The notes beneath the pieces were generated by a model. That model worked only from the letters and a program-made list of their open reading frames with translations, searched no databases and was not told the DNA's origin. Source: RI-92 sp037384645 (GTDB lineage: Bacteria; Pseudomonadota; Gammaproteobacteria; UBA6429; Thiohalophilaceae). Taken from it: a stretch of DNA of 64,000 nt. Of the stretch, positions 10,745-19,412 are shown one piece after another. The translations under genes were made by a program, and so were the position numbers. Position 1 is the first letter of the stretch. Every line of letters begins with the position of its first letter. Location: contig JARRNT010000030.1 in NCBI GenBank assembly GCA_037384645.1, forward strand, positions 1-64,000, written 5' to 3'.

Positions 10745-11497
10745 ATGCGAAAGACATTTATCGCCGGTAACTGGAAAATGAACGGCTCACGGGACAGCAT
10801 CAAGACGCTGTTGGACGGACTCAAGGCCGGTATCGGCGGCGTGAACAAGGCGGACGTTGCTGTGTGCGCGCCATTTATCTATTTACCCGATGTGGCCCAA
10901 CAATTGGCAGGGACCCCGGTGGCCTGGGGTGCGCAAAATGTGAGCACTGAGGCCAAGGGCGCTTTTACCGGTGAAATTGCCGCCTCCATGATTGCGGATT
11001 TTGGCTGCAAATACATCATTGTCGGCCACTCCGAGCGCCGCAGTTACTACGGCGAGACTGACGAGATTGTGGCCAGGAAATTTGGTGTGGTCGTGGAAGC
11101 CGGCATGACGCCCATTTTCTGTATTGGCGAGACCCTCGAAGAACGCGAAAAAGGCATTACTGAACAAGTCGTCGAGCGTCAGGTCAAAGCGGTTATCGAT
11201 ATGCACGGTGTGGCCATGCTGGGCAAGGGTGTCATCGCCTATGAACCGGTTTGGGCGATTGGTACCGGCAAGACCGCAACGCCGGAACAGGCTCAGGACG
11301 TGCATGCCTTCATTCGCAGCATCATTGCCAAGGCCGACCAGGGTGTGGCGGACAAGATGATTATTCAATACGGTGGCAGCATGAATGCCGCCAATGCCAA
11401 GGAACTCCTGGCGCAAACGGATATCGATGGTGGATTGATCGGCGGCGCCTCGCTCAAGGCCGAAGACTTTCTGACGATCTGCACCTCGGCACCATAA
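10745..11497 (+). CDS. tpiA: Triosephosphate isomerase
   Basis: TpiA interconverts dihydroxyacetone phosphate and glyceraldehyde-3-phosphate in glycolysis and gluconeogenesis. The protein has 250 residues. The catalytic residues are readable: N9 and K11 (AGNWKMNG), H95 (IIVGHSERR) and E167 (AYEPVWAIGTG). The phosphate loops are GGSMNAAN and IGGASL. AGGGGA precedes the ATG. The 125 bases between glmM and tpiA contain no gene, and no convincing promoter was found there. secG follows after 17 bases, as in many gammaproteobacteria. Confidence 0.98.
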   Translation: MRKTFIAGNWKMNGSRDSIKTLLDGLKAGIGGVNKADVAVCAPFIYLPDVAQQLAGTPVAWGAQNVSTEAKGAFTGEIAASMIADFGCKYIIVGHSERRSYYGETDEIVARKFGVVVEAGMTPIFCIGETLEEREKGITEQVVERQVKAVIDMHGVAMLGKGVIAYEPVWAIGTGKTATPEQAQDVHAFIRSIIAKADQGVADKMIIQYGGSMNAANAKELLAQTDIDGGLIGGASLKAEDFLTICTSAP

Positions 11498-11514
11498 TTC
11501 AAAGGTACCCAACT

Positions 11515-11946
11515 ATGTGGAACAATATTCTGCTGGTGTTTCATGTCATTATCGCCGTCGCGTTGATTGCACTGATCCTGCTGCAGCAGGGCAAAGGCGC
11601 CGATGCCGGTGCGGCATTCGGCAGCGGCGCGTCCGGCACGGTGTTTGGTTCGAGGGGGTCGGCGTCTTTCCTGAGTCGTTTCACCGCCGTGCTGGCAACC
11701 CTGTTTTTTATCACCAGTCTCACCCTGGCCTATCTCGCTAGCAGCAACGCCAAGTCAACCAGTGCCGTAGATAAGGTGCTCTCGACACAGAGCCAGAAAA
11801 AGACGCCGGGAACAACCACAAACGGCAAAGCCAAGTCGGAAAACAAGCAGGCGGCACCGGCGAAATCCGGCAGCAAATCGTCCGAGAACAATGCGACGAA
11901 GACCGAGAAGCCGAAACCAAAATCAAACTTACCGGTCAACGAGTAA
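11515..11946 (+). CDS. secG: Preprotein translocase subunit SecG
   Basis: SecG is the small accessory subunit of the SecYEG channel. The 143-residue protein has two membrane helices (about residues 3-23 and 52-75) joined by the family loop LLQQGKGADAGAAFGSGASGTVFG. A long cytoplasmic tail rich in K, S, T and N (about residues 77-143) follows. That tail is longer than in E. coli and is probably disordered. The start at ATG 11515 gives the canonical MWNNILLVFHV. tRNA-Leu lies 13 bases downstream, and the secG-tRNA-Leu(GAG) pairing is also seen in E. coli. Confidence 0.96.
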   Translation: MWNNILLVFHVIIAVALIALILLQQGKGADAGAAFGSGASGTVFGSRGSASFLSRFTAVLATLFFITSLTLAYLASSNAKSTSAVDKVLSTQSQKKTPGTTTNGKAKSENKQAAPAKSGSKSSENNATKTEKPKPKSNLPVNE

Positions 11947-11959
11947 AAAAACGAACATA

Positions 11960-12044
11960 GCCCAAGTGGTGGAATTGGTAGACACGCTATCTTGAGGGGG
12001 TAGTGGCGAAAGCTGTGCCGGTTCGAGTCCGGCCTTGGGCACCA
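11960..12044 (+). tRNA. tRNA-Leu(GAG)
   Basis: The 85-nt gene folds as a class II tRNA. The acceptor GCCCAAG pairs with CTTGGGC. The anticodon stem CTATC/GGTAG encloses TTGAGGG with anticodon GAG. A variable arm follows, and the T-arm is GCCGG-TTCGAGT-CCGGC. The CCA end is encoded. It reads CTC codons. Its position directly after secG matches leuU in E. coli, and it is probably co-transcribed with secG. Confidence 0.97.
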
Positions 12045-12279
12045 ATCACGCGTAATACAATCATAAAGCCTTCCACTATACGAGGCTGATCCGGCACAGC
12101 GAGCTGTGCGGTTGACTCGGCACTCGCGTGCCTCGCCCTACGGGCAGCCTGCGGCTGTCCCATTTTGCTTTCGCAAAATGGTCGAGTCCGGTCGCTTCCG
12201 GCGTGGCCCAGGCCAGTTTCTCGACTTCCAGTCTCACCTTCTCCTGCCTCCCGCGACATTTGTGCTTCCCTGCACATCA

Positions 12280-12308
12280 GCCTTGGGCACCAATCTCGCG
12301 TTATACGA
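12280..12308 (+). repeat. Partial direct repeat of the tRNA-Leu 3' end
   Basis: GCCTTGGGCACCAATC is repeated exactly (12032-12047 and 12280-12295). The match continues for 13 more bases with three mismatches. The repeats are 248 bp apart. The first copy is the end of the tRNA acceptor and T-arm including CCA. The second stands alone, without a tRNA body. The DNA between has several GC-rich stems, such as CATTTTGC-TTTC-GCAAAATG (12161-12180), and no credible gene. This is the layout left by integration at a tRNA or by loss of a second tRNA copy. 12045-12429 otherwise holds no gene. Confidence 0.7.
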
Positions 12309-12429
12309 GCAGAATAGTCTTATCAGGCACATCAGCTCTGGTCAGCAATCACCAATGACCTCCGAATAATCTCTCACGTTTCATATCAATTTGGTATTCT
12401 CCGGAAATTCACATCACCCGGGGGAGCGC

Positions 12430-12849
12430 ATGTTCAGCCTGCATCCGCAACTGGCACAAGACTGCTTTGTGATCGGACAGTTTTCACTCAGTCAATTGCT
12501 GCTGATGAACGATTGCCAGTATCCGTGGTTTATCCTGGTGCCGCAGCGCGATAATGTCACTGAGATCTATCAGCTAAGTGCTGAGGACCAGGCGCAGTTA
12601 TGGCGCGAATCGGCTGCGTTATCACAGACCCTGGCCCGGCATTTTGCTGCCGACAAAATGAATGTGGCCGTGTTAGGTAACGTGGTTCCGCAGTTACATA
12701 TGCACCATATCGTGCGTTACCGTCATGACCCGGCCTGGCCGGCGCCGGTGTGGGGTAAGCTGCCGCCCCGCCCCTACAGCGATAAACAGTTGCAGCACCT
12801 GCTTGGCGAATTATCAGGACCCCTGGGTCAGAATCTGAATCTGGGTTAA
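12430..12849 (+). CDS. HIT-family hydrolase
   Basis: This is a 139-residue histidine-triad protein. The family hydrolyses nucleoside phosphoramidates or dinucleoside polyphosphates. The HIT motif reads PQLHMHHIVRY: the first two histidines are spaced normally, including the nucleophile position, and the third is shifted next to the second. This variant occurs in the COG0537-like Ap4A-hydrolase group. WFILVPQRDNVTEIYQL is the usual N-terminal strand. GGGGGAGC precedes the ATG at 12430. The next gene begins within a few bases of its stop, suggesting an operon. Confidence 0.85.
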   Translation: MFSLHPQLAQDCFVIGQFSLSQLLLMNDCQYPWFILVPQRDNVTEIYQLSAEDQAQLWRESAALSQTLARHFAADKMNVAVLGNVVPQLHMHHIVRYRHDPAWPAPVWGKLPPRPYSDKQLQHLLGELSGPLGQNLNLG

Positions 12850-12853
12850 AGTG

Positions 12854-13837
12854 ATGGGTATGACACAACGAAGCCTGCAGGAAAGTATCGCCGAACAACG
12901 GGATATCCTGAGTAAAATGCTCTGCGACCCGCTCAAGCACGCTGCCCAGGTTTGTGCCGCCGTCTGGGACGATCGCCTGCAACTTGATGAGGCACTGAAC
13001 CAGGTTCTGCAAACCATGCCGTATTGCAAATTTCTTTATGCCCTGGATACAAATGCAGTACAAATCAGTGACAACATCAGTCATGAGGGCATCGTGCAGG
13101 AAGACTTTGGTCGGGATCGCGCCAGTCGCCCTTACATGAACGAAGTTGTGCCCAGCACGGATTTTGTTTTGTCCGGGGCCTATATCAGTTTGCGTGCCAA
13201 ACGACCGTCATTGACTGCGATTCAGATCGTGCGTAACGACAAGGGACAGGCCCTGGGTTTTATCGGCGCGGATTTCGACCTGCGTAACCTGCCGATCACG
13301 CGTAATCTCTACGAAGAACCACGCCAATGGCAACAAATGCGGGGCGACCCGTCTATCCGTGGTAATGTTTTTTACCAGAGCCGGGTGCACAGTAAAATGG
13401 ATCGGCATATCGATACCGTACTCGGCGTTATCGAAGAACTCATGCTTGACCATGGGGTATTTCACGCAAAATTACATTTTTCCAGTAATCGCGCGGTACT
13501 CTGGTTATATGATGATCCGTATCGTTATCGGATGCTGGATATCAATGCCCTGATCGATCCGAATATTTGCCTGGTTTATCCGACACGGGCCTATCCGGAG
13601 GATGCCGTGATTCCGGCGGATAATATCCGTCCTGTTCTGGATGGATTGCGCCAGTTGCGTTATATGGATGAAACTCTGTATCTGCGTTCCGGTTCGCTGA
13701 ATATTTTCAACGGCATTATTAATCTGACATTTTCCTGTGATGGCTCACACTATATCCCGTTCGACGAATTCCTGAATAAGGAACATGCTTTCTGGAACAG
13801 TGGCGTCAACAAGCAGTCTTCAGATATCGAACCATAA
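12854..13837 (+). CDS. PDC/Cache-type sensory protein without output domain
   Basis: This is a protein of about 327 residues. Possible starts are GTG 12851, ATG 12854 and ATG 12860. It has no signal peptide or clear membrane segment. Residues about 10-155 look like a PDC (Cache-like) ligand-binding fold: YALDTNAVQISDNIS, FGRDRASRPYM, LSGAYISLRAKRPSLTAIQIV and GFIGADFDLRNLP. The C-terminal half, with LWLYDDPYRYRMLDINAL, is not recognised. No kinase, GGDEF or methyl-accepting domain follows, so any output must go through a partner. The coding end overlaps the convergent DUF1207-like gene by 18 bases. Confidence 0.7.
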   Translation: MGMTQRSLQESIAEQRDILSKMLCDPLKHAAQVCAAVWDDRLQLDEALNQVLQTMPYCKFLYALDTNAVQISDNISHEGIVQEDFGRDRASRPYMNEVVPSTDFVLSGAYISLRAKRPSLTAIQIVRNDKGQALGFIGADFDLRNLPITRNLYEEPRQWQQMRGDPSIRGNVFYQSRVHSKMDRHIDTVLGVIEELMLDHGVFHAKLHFSSNRAVLWLYDDPYRYRMLDINALIDPNICLVYPTRAYPEDAVIPADNIRPVLDGLRQLRYMDETLYLRSGSLNIFNGIINLTFSCDGSHYIPFDEFLNKEHAFWNSGVNKQSSDIEP

Positions 13838-14608
13838 ACCGGCTCCGATATAGCGTTCGCGATCCTGGAAGAATTCACCCAGCTGCGAACGGCCGTTATA
13901 GAATTCCAGCCCGAGTCGCCACTGGTGGTCGCCGCTGTGTGTGCTAATACCGAGTTGTAAGTCGGTGTTCAGCTGCCAGTGGTTTTCCTGGTAGGACGAT
14001 AGATCCAGTGCACTGTACCATTGGAAACGCTGTTGCCAGAAGCGGGCCGGGTGTCGATATTGCCCGCCCAGTTGTAGGCGCCAGGGTTTCTGTAACACGC
14101 TGTTGCGCAGACCATAGGCGTAGCCGGCCTCAGTGTAAAATGTGGATGTAGCTTCGGGCGACCAGGCAACACCGAGACGCCATTCTTCCCGGGTATAGCC
14201 AATACGCTGACGCCCTGTACGTTGAATCAGCTCATCACCAATATGTGCCGAAATATGTTTGATCCCGAATCGCCAGGCCAGTTGGGGCGTATTTGTATTA
14301 TCGAACTGGCCGTGGAACCCACCCAACAAGACCCATTGCCACGGATGTTGGTGAAAGCTGGATTGATACAGTGGCAGGCGAGCGCCGAGTTTCAGGTCAA
14401 ACCGGTTATTGCCGGTGTCTGCAATCTCTGAGTTACCATAATATTGTAACTGGGCATTGAACGTGGGACGTAATGGATCGGCGAGATAATTTGGATACAG
14501 TGCCTGCCGCGGCAGGAGTCTGGCTTCAGTGGCAAATGCGTGCGTCGCGCAAAACGCGATAGGCAAACATACCAGCTTCAACCAGACATCTTTAGCCTGT
14601 TTTGTCAT
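13820..14608 (-). CDS. Outer-membrane beta-barrel protein, DUF1207-like
   Basis: The 262-residue protein begins with a signal peptide (about residues 1-26, ending HAFA) when the ATG at 14608 is used. The longer frame adds 17 residues before the signal and is less likely. The mature part starts RLLPRQALYPNYLADPLRP, a DUF1207-type N-terminus. It then alternates aromatic and polar residues in short strands, as an outer-membrane barrel does, ending in GLEFYNGRSQLGEFF and GAGLWFDI. Function is unknown. The 3' end overlaps the sensory gene on the other strand by 18 bases. Confidence 0.65.
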   Translation of the reverse strand: MTKQAKDVWLKLVCLPIAFCATHAFATEARLLPRQALYPNYLADPLRPTFNAQLQYYGNSEIADTGNNRFDLKLGARLPLYQSSFHQHPWQWVLLGGFHGQFDNTNTPQLAWRFGIKHISAHIGDELIQRTGRQRIGYTREEWRLGVAWSPEATSTFYTEAGYAYGLRNSVLQKPWRLQLGGQYRHPARFWQQRFQWYSALDLSSYQENHWQLNTDLQLGISTHSGDHQWRLGLEFYNGRSQLGEFFQDRERYIGAGLWFDI

Positions 14609-14723
14609 AGCTACATTATTACCTCGAGCGGCAGGCCTGCATAAATGATGCACGATCACAGAACGAATGGCTATTTAAGACACAGTACCCTTTCGTCGAC
14701 TACTGTAACGGACAGTGACAAAC

Positions 14724-14753
14724 TTGACACTTAATCCGGCTATCCAATAGACT
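14724..14753 (+). promoter_or_regulatory. Candidate promoter of the nuo operon
   Basis: A perfect -35 TTGACA (14724-14729) is followed after 18 bases by TAGACT, a 4/6 match to the -10 consensus. Transcription would start near 14760, leaving a leader of about 130 bases. The remaining intergenic sequence up to 14892 is AT-rich and holds no gene. Confidence 0.35.
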
Positions 14754-14892
14754 GACCGCCCTGTAATAAGGTAAATAACAAATATATAACTAGAATATAA
14801 AACGCGCCGGGGATAGGCTGTGGGGACAGCTAATTGCAACACCGGAAGTTGAAGAATGAAGGCGCGCTTACAGGATAGAGGATGACAACGGT

Positions 14893-15249
14893 ATGCTAGA
14901 GCAATACCTGCCAGTGATTTTGTTTTTGATTGTGGGGGCTGCCTTTGGCTGTATCATGATCGCGATCGGTTTTATCCTCGCGCCTCACCGCCCCGATTCT
15001 GAAAAACTTTCCCCCTATGAATGCGGCTTCGAAGCCTTCGAAGATTCGCGTATGAAATTTGACGTACGCTATTATCTGGTGGCAATACTCTTCATTTTAT
15101 TTGACCTCGAAATCGCATTTTTGTTTCCCTGGGCCATCGTGCTGCACAAGCTTGGCCTTTTTGGCTTCTGGGCCATGGTGATATTTCTCGCCATCCTTGT
15201 TGTCGGATTCATATATGAATGGAAAAAAGGAGCCCTGGAATGGGAATAG
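14893..15249 (+). CDS. nuoA: NADH-quinone oxidoreductase subunit A
   Basis: This is a membrane subunit of respiratory complex I, 118 residues with three membrane helices. The conserved loop SPYECGFEAFEDSR is present, as is the acidic helix FILFDLEIAFLFPWA. The protein lies at the junction between the membrane arm and the quinone site. It is the first gene of a complete 14-gene nuo operon. Its last 10 bases overlap nuoB. Confidence 0.97.
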   Translation: MLEQYLPVILFLIVGAAFGCIMIAIGFILAPHRPDSEKLSPYECGFEAFEDSRMKFDVRYYLVAILFILFDLEIAFLFPWAIVLHKLGLFGFWAMVIFLAILVVGFIYEWKKGALEWE

Positions 15250-15716
15250 AAGGCGTATTGGAGAAAGGGTATGCCACGACCACGCTGGACGCCCTGATTA
15301 ACTGGGCGCGCACCGGTTCCATGTGGCCGATGACGTTTGGCCTGGCCTGTTGTGCCGTGGAAATGATGCATGCTGCGGCTGCCCGTTACGATATTGACCG
15401 CCTGGGCATGATATTTCGCCCCAGCCCGCGCCAGTCTGATGTCATGATTGTTGCCGGTACACTTATTAATAAGATGGCGCCGGCGCTGCGCAAGGTCTAT
15501 GACCAGATGGCTGAACCGCGCTGGGTCATTTCCATGGGTTCCTGTGCCAATGGTGGCGGCTATTATCACTATTCCTATTCGGTCGTGCGTGGCTGCGACC
15601 GCGTGGTACCGGTTGATGTCTATGTGCCTGGCTGTCCCCCGACGGCAGAGGCCCTGATATACGGCATTATCCAGTTACAGAACAAAATCCGGCGGACCAA
15701 CACCATTGCCCGCTAA
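15240..15716 (+). CDS. nuoB: NADH-quinone oxidoreductase subunit B
   Basis: NuoB carries the terminal [4Fe-4S] cluster N2, which passes electrons to quinone. With the ATG at 15240 it is 158 residues and starts MGIEGVLEKG, the usual N-terminus. The ORF extends 7 codons further upstream, but that part lies inside nuoA. The N2 ligands are C37 and C38 (LACCAVE), C102 (GSCANGG) and C132 (PGCPPTAEAL). AAGGAG stands upstream, within nuoA. Confidence 0.98.
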   Translation: MGIEGVLEKGYATTTLDALINWARTGSMWPMTFGLACCAVEMMHAAAARYDIDRLGMIFRPSPRQSDVMIVAGTLINKMAPALRKVYDQMAEPRWVISMGSCANGGGYYHYSYSVVRGCDRVVPVDVYVPGCPPTAEALIYGIIQLQNKIRRTNTIAR

Positions 15717-15741
15717 ATAATTAGAACAAAATTTCAATATC

Positions 15742-16359
15742 ATGTCTGATTACTATAACAAGCTTGCAAATCGCATTCAGGAGCGCTTCGGCGATCGCAT
15801 TACCGATGTGTCGCTGGCCCATGGCGAGCTGACCATCCTGATTGAGAAGGATTGCATCCTGCCGGTAACCGAAGCCCTGCGCGATGATGATGAGTTTGCT
15901 TTCGAACAGTGTATTGACGTCGTGGGCGTTGATTATCTTGAGTATGCGAACGGTGCCTGGGAAGGGCCGCGTTACGCAGTTGTCTATCACTTGCTGTCTG
16001 TGCGGCATAATCACCGGCTGCGAATCAAGGTCTTTATTGACGGTAATCCGCCGATCGTCGATTCGGTTGTTGGCATCTGGGCGGCTGCCAACTGGTATGA
16101 GCGCGAAGCCTTTGACCTCTTTGGTATCGTCTTCGAGGGGCATCCGGACCTGCGGCGCATCCTGACAGATTATGGCTTTGTCGGGCATCCCATGCGCAAG
16201 GATTTCCCCCAGATTGGAAATGTCGAAATGCGTTATGACCCGGAACAGAAACGCGTGATTTATCAGCCGGTGAGTATTGAACCGCGGGTGAATCAGCCGC
16301 GCGTGATCCGTGATGACCACCGGTATAGCGATGGTCTCCCCGAAGGAGAAGGGAACTAA
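15742..16359 (+). CDS. nuoC: NADH-quinone oxidoreductase subunit C
   Basis: This 205-residue peripheral-arm subunit shows the 30-kDa signature, from WYEREAFDLFGIVFEGHPDLRRIL to YGFVGHPMRKDFP. It is separate from nuoD, unlike the nuoCD fusion of E. coli, and matches the arrangement in beta- and many sulfur-oxidising gammaproteobacteria. The ribosome site before the ATG is weak. The stop overlaps the nuoD start by one base (TAATG). Confidence 0.97.
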   Translation: MSDYYNKLANRIQERFGDRITDVSLAHGELTILIEKDCILPVTEALRDDDEFAFEQCIDVVGVDYLEYANGAWEGPRYAVVYHLLSVRHNHRLRIKVFIDGNPPIVDSVVGIWAAANWYEREAFDLFGIVFEGHPDLRRILTDYGFVGHPMRKDFPQIGNVEMRYDPEQKRVIYQPVSIEPRVNQPRVIRDDHRYSDGLPEGEGN

Positions 16360-17612
16360 TGCCAGAAATCCGCAATTACACCCTGAACTTCGGACCCCAG
16401 CACCCGGCAGCACACGGTGTACTGCGCCTGGTCCTGGAAATGGACGGCGAGGTGATCGAGCGTGCCGATCCGCATGTTGGCTTGCTGCATCGGGCGACCG
16501 AAAAGCTGGCCGAAAGCAAACCGTATAACCAGAACATTGGTTACATGGATCGGCTCGATTACGTCTCCATGATGTGTAATGAGCACGCCTATGACCTGGC
16601 GATCGATAAACTGCTCGACGCCGAGCCTCCCCTGCGGGCACAGTATATCCGGGTGATGTTCGACGAGATTACCCGCCTGCTAAATCACCTGATGTGGCTG
16701 GGGACCCATGCCCTCGACATCGGGGCAATGACGGTCTTCCTGTACTGTTTCCGCGAACGGGAAGAATTGTTTGACATGTACGAAGCCGTCTCCGGCGCAC
16801 GCATGCATGCCACCTATTATCGTCCCGGTGGTGTTTATCGCGATCTGCCCGGCCAGATGCCGAAATACGACTATTCCAAGTACAAATCGAAAAAAGAAGT
16901 CGATGAGCTGAACCAGGCGCGTTCCGGCAGTCTGCTCGATTTTATTGAAGATTTCACCAATCGCTTCCCCAGACTGGTGGACGAATACGAAACCCTGCTC
17001 ACAGACAACCGCATCTGGAAACAGCGTACCGTGGGCATCGGCGTGGTTTCGCCGGAGCGTGCCCTGCAACTGGGTTTCACCGGACCGATGTTGCGTGGTT
17101 CCGGTATTGAATGGGACCTGCGTAAGAAACAACCCTATGAAGTTTATGACCAGCTGGAGTTTGATATACCGATTGGCGTCAATGGTGATTGCTATGATCG
17201 TTACCTGGTTCGCATTGAAGAAATGCGCCAGTCCAACCAGATCATCAGGCAGTGTATAGCTTGGTTGCGCGCCAACCCGGGACCGGTCATGCTGGAGAAC
17301 CACAAGCTCACGCCACCCCATCGCACCGACATGAAAGGTGACATGGAGTCCCTGATCCATCACTTTAAACTGTTTACCGAGGGTTACACCCTGCCGGCAG
17401 GTGATGTCTATGCGGCCATCGAACATCCAAAGGGTGAATTCGGGATTTATTTGATATCGGATGGGGCAAACAAACCTTATCGTATGAAAATCCGGCCGGC
17501 CGGCTTTGCCCACCTCGCGGCGATGAATGAAATGTCGCAGGGACATATGCTGGCCGACGTTGTGGCGATCATCGGTACCATGGATATCGTGTTTGGGGAG
17601 GTGGATCGATGA
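16359..17612 (+). CDS. nuoD: NADH-quinone oxidoreductase subunit D
   Basis: This is the 49-kDa subunit, 417 residues, which forms the quinone cavity with NuoB. It shares ancestry with the large subunit of [NiFe] hydrogenases. Motifs include LNFGPQHPAAHGVLRL at the N-terminus (quinone-site His), HVGLLHRATEKLAE, the helix LLNHLMWLGTHALDIGAM, and GEFGIYLISDG near the end. The start is fixed by the one-base overlap with nuoC and by GGAGAAGGG upstream. Confidence 0.98.
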   Translation: MPEIRNYTLNFGPQHPAAHGVLRLVLEMDGEVIERADPHVGLLHRATEKLAESKPYNQNIGYMDRLDYVSMMCNEHAYDLAIDKLLDAEPPLRAQYIRVMFDEITRLLNHLMWLGTHALDIGAMTVFLYCFREREELFDMYEAVSGARMHATYYRPGGVYRDLPGQMPKYDYSKYKSKKEVDELNQARSGSLLDFIEDFTNRFPRLVDEYETLLTDNRIWKQRTVGIGVVSPERALQLGFTGPMLRGSGIEWDLRKKQPYEVYDQLEFDIPIGVNGDCYDRYLVRIEEMRQSNQIIRQCIAWLRANPGPVMLENHKLTPPHRTDMKGDMESLIHHFKLFTEGYTLPAGDVYAAIEHPKGEFGIYLISDGANKPYRMKIRPAGFAHLAAMNEMSQGHMLADVVAIIGTMDIVFGEVDR

Positions 17613-18124
17613 TATTTGCACAGCGCGAAAAAGATCGTAGCAAGCTCGAGCTTATCAGTGCCGATGCAAAAACCGAGATTGATCGCTGGATCGCCAAGTA
17701 TCCAGAAAATCAGAAACAATCCGCAGTCATGGCGGCGCTCCGGATAGTTCAGGATCAGAATGACGGTTACCTGACAAACGATCTGATCGAGGCCGTGGCC
17801 GAATATCTTGATATGCAGCCAATCGCGGTCTACGAAGTCGCAAGCTTTTATTCCATGTACGAATTGAAGCCCGTCGGCAAACACAAGATTTGTGTCTGCA
17901 CCAATATCTCCTGCATGTTGTGTGGCTCAGATCAGATTGTGGAACACCTGCAGAATAAACTGGGTATCAAAATCGGTGAGACCAGTGCTGACGGTCGTTT
18001 TACCCTCAAGGAAGTCGAGTGTCTCGGTGCCTGCGTGAATGCGCCAATGCTGCAAATCGGTCACCATTATTATGAAAATCTGACACCGGAAAAACTGGAT
18101 CAGATTATCGATGGGCTGGATTGA
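17609..18124 (+). CDS. nuoE: NADH-quinone oxidoreductase subunit E
   Basis: NuoE is the 24-kDa subunit of the NADH-dehydrogenase module and holds the [2Fe-2S] cluster N1a. The 171-residue protein has a helical N-terminus and a thioredoxin-like ferredoxin domain. The cluster ligands are C97 and C102 (CTNISC) plus C138 and C142 (CLGAC). The ATG overlaps the nuoD stop (ATGA), which fits coupled translation. Confidence 0.97.
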   Translation: MIFAQREKDRSKLELISADAKTEIDRWIAKYPENQKQSAVMAALRIVQDQNDGYLTNDLIEAVAEYLDMQPIAVYEVASFYSMYELKPVGKHKICVCTNISCMLCGSDQIVEHLQNKLGIKIGETSADGRFTLKEVECLGACVNAPMLQIGHHYYENLTPEKLDQIIDGLD

Positions 18125-18126
18125 AT

Positions 18127-19395
18127 ATGAGTGAGCAAGTCTGTTTCCGTACCCTGCAGTATGAGCAGCCCTGGACCCTGGAGAATTACCGCAAGGTCGG
18201 GGGTTACAGTGTGTGGCAACGTATCCTCAAGGAAAAGATCCCGCCGGAGAATATCATCGAAGAGATGAAGACATCGGCCTTGCGGGGTCGAGGCGGGGCC
18301 GGTTTCCCGACAGGCCTCAAGTGGAGTTTCATGCCACGTCAGGCCCCGGGCCAGAAATACATCGTCTGTAATTCTGATGAAGGGGAGCCGGGTACCTGCA
18401 AGGATCGGGATATTTTACGGTTTAATCCTCATCAGCTGATCGAGGGCATGGCCATTGCCGGTTATGTTATTGGGGCAACTGTTGGCTATAACTATATCCG
18501 CGGCGAATTCTGGGAGCCCTACGAGCGTTTCGAGCATGCCCTGGCGGAAGCCTATCAGGCCGGTCTGCTGGGTAAGGATATCCAGGGTAGCGGTATCGAC
18601 TTTGATTTGTATACCCACCTGGGCTCAGGTGCCTATATTTGCGGTGAAGAAACCGCACTGCTGGAATCCCTTGAAGGTAAAAAAGGCCAGCCACGCTTCA
18701 AGCCTCCATTCCCGGCCGGTTTTGGATTATACGGTCGGCCCACGACGATTAATAATACCGAGAGCCTGGCTTCCGTGCCGGTCATCCTGGAGAAAGGCGG
18801 GCAATGGTTCCTGGAGCAGGGCCGACCCAACAACGGCGGTACCAAGATCTTCTGTGTCTCCGGGCACGTCAACAAACCGGGCAACTTTGAAGTTCCCCTC
18901 GGTACCCCGTTTAAAGACTTGCTGGAGATGGCGGGTGGTGTCAGGGATGGTCATCAGCTGAAAGCAGTTATCCCCGGTGGTTCGTCAGTGCCGGTATTGC
19001 CGGCCGAAATCGTTATGGACATGGATATGGATTACGATTCCATCGCCAAGGCCGGCAGCATGCTCGGTGCAGGTTCCGTGATCGTAATGGATGATTCCAC
19101 CTGTATGGTACGCGCACTTGCCCGCTTGTCACATTTTTATTACGAGGAATCCTGTGGCCAGTGTACGCCATGTCGTGAAGGCACGGGTTGGCTTGCACGG
19201 GTAGTGCATCGTATCGAGCATGGACAGGGCAAACCGGATGACCTGGCACTGCTGGATGATGTCGCCAGTCGTATCGGTGGGCGCACAATTTGTGCCTTAG
19301 GTGATGCGGCTGCCATGCCGGTACATAGTTTCCTAAAACACTTCCGCCATGAGTTCGAATATCACATCGAACATGGCAAATGCATGGTGGCCTGA
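18127..19395 (+). CDS. nuoF: NADH-quinone oxidoreductase subunit F
   Basis: NuoF is the NADH- and FMN-binding subunit, with [4Fe-4S] cluster N3. The NADH loop GRGGAGFPTG, the FMN region NSDEGEPGTCKDRDI and the N3 motif ESCGQCTPCREG are all visible. I favour the ATG at 18127 (422 residues). An in-frame TTG two codons earlier overlaps the nuoE stop and cannot be excluded. The fold and length are normal. Confidence 0.97.
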   Translation: MSEQVCFRTLQYEQPWTLENYRKVGGYSVWQRILKEKIPPENIIEEMKTSALRGRGGAGFPTGLKWSFMPRQAPGQKYIVCNSDEGEPGTCKDRDILRFNPHQLIEGMAIAGYVIGATVGYNYIRGEFWEPYERFEHALAEAYQAGLLGKDIQGSGIDFDLYTHLGSGAYICGEETALLESLEGKKGQPRFKPPFPAGFGLYGRPTTINNTESLASVPVILEKGGQWFLEQGRPNNGGTKIFCVSGHVNKPGNFEVPLGTPFKDLLEMAGGVRDGHQLKAVIPGGSSVPVLPAEIVMDMDMDYDSIAKAGSMLGAGSVIVMDDSTCMVRALARLSHFYYEESCGQCTPCREGTGWLARVVHRIEHGQGKPDDLALLDDVASRIGGRTICALGDAAAMPVHSFLKHFRHEFEYHIEHGKCMVA

Positions 19396-19412
19396 ACGAA
19401 AGTGCGCAGACG

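Noticed and set aside
11987..12277. Minus-strand frame containing GRTRTGT over tRNA-Leu
   Set aside because: It is the antisense of the tRNA gene. Such frames are a well-known spurious annotation next to tRNA-Leu genes.
12045..12390. CRISPR-like or phage element in the stem-rich DNA after tRNA-Leu
   Set aside because: Only two imperfect direct repeats exist, with no regular spacers and no integrase or phage gene. It is treated as a scar only.
14824..14837. GG-N10-GC element upstream of nuoA as a sigma54 promoter
   Set aside because: Only the invariant dinucleotides and TTGCA fit. The -24 part is poor, no activator site is near, and a TTGACA promoter lies upstream.
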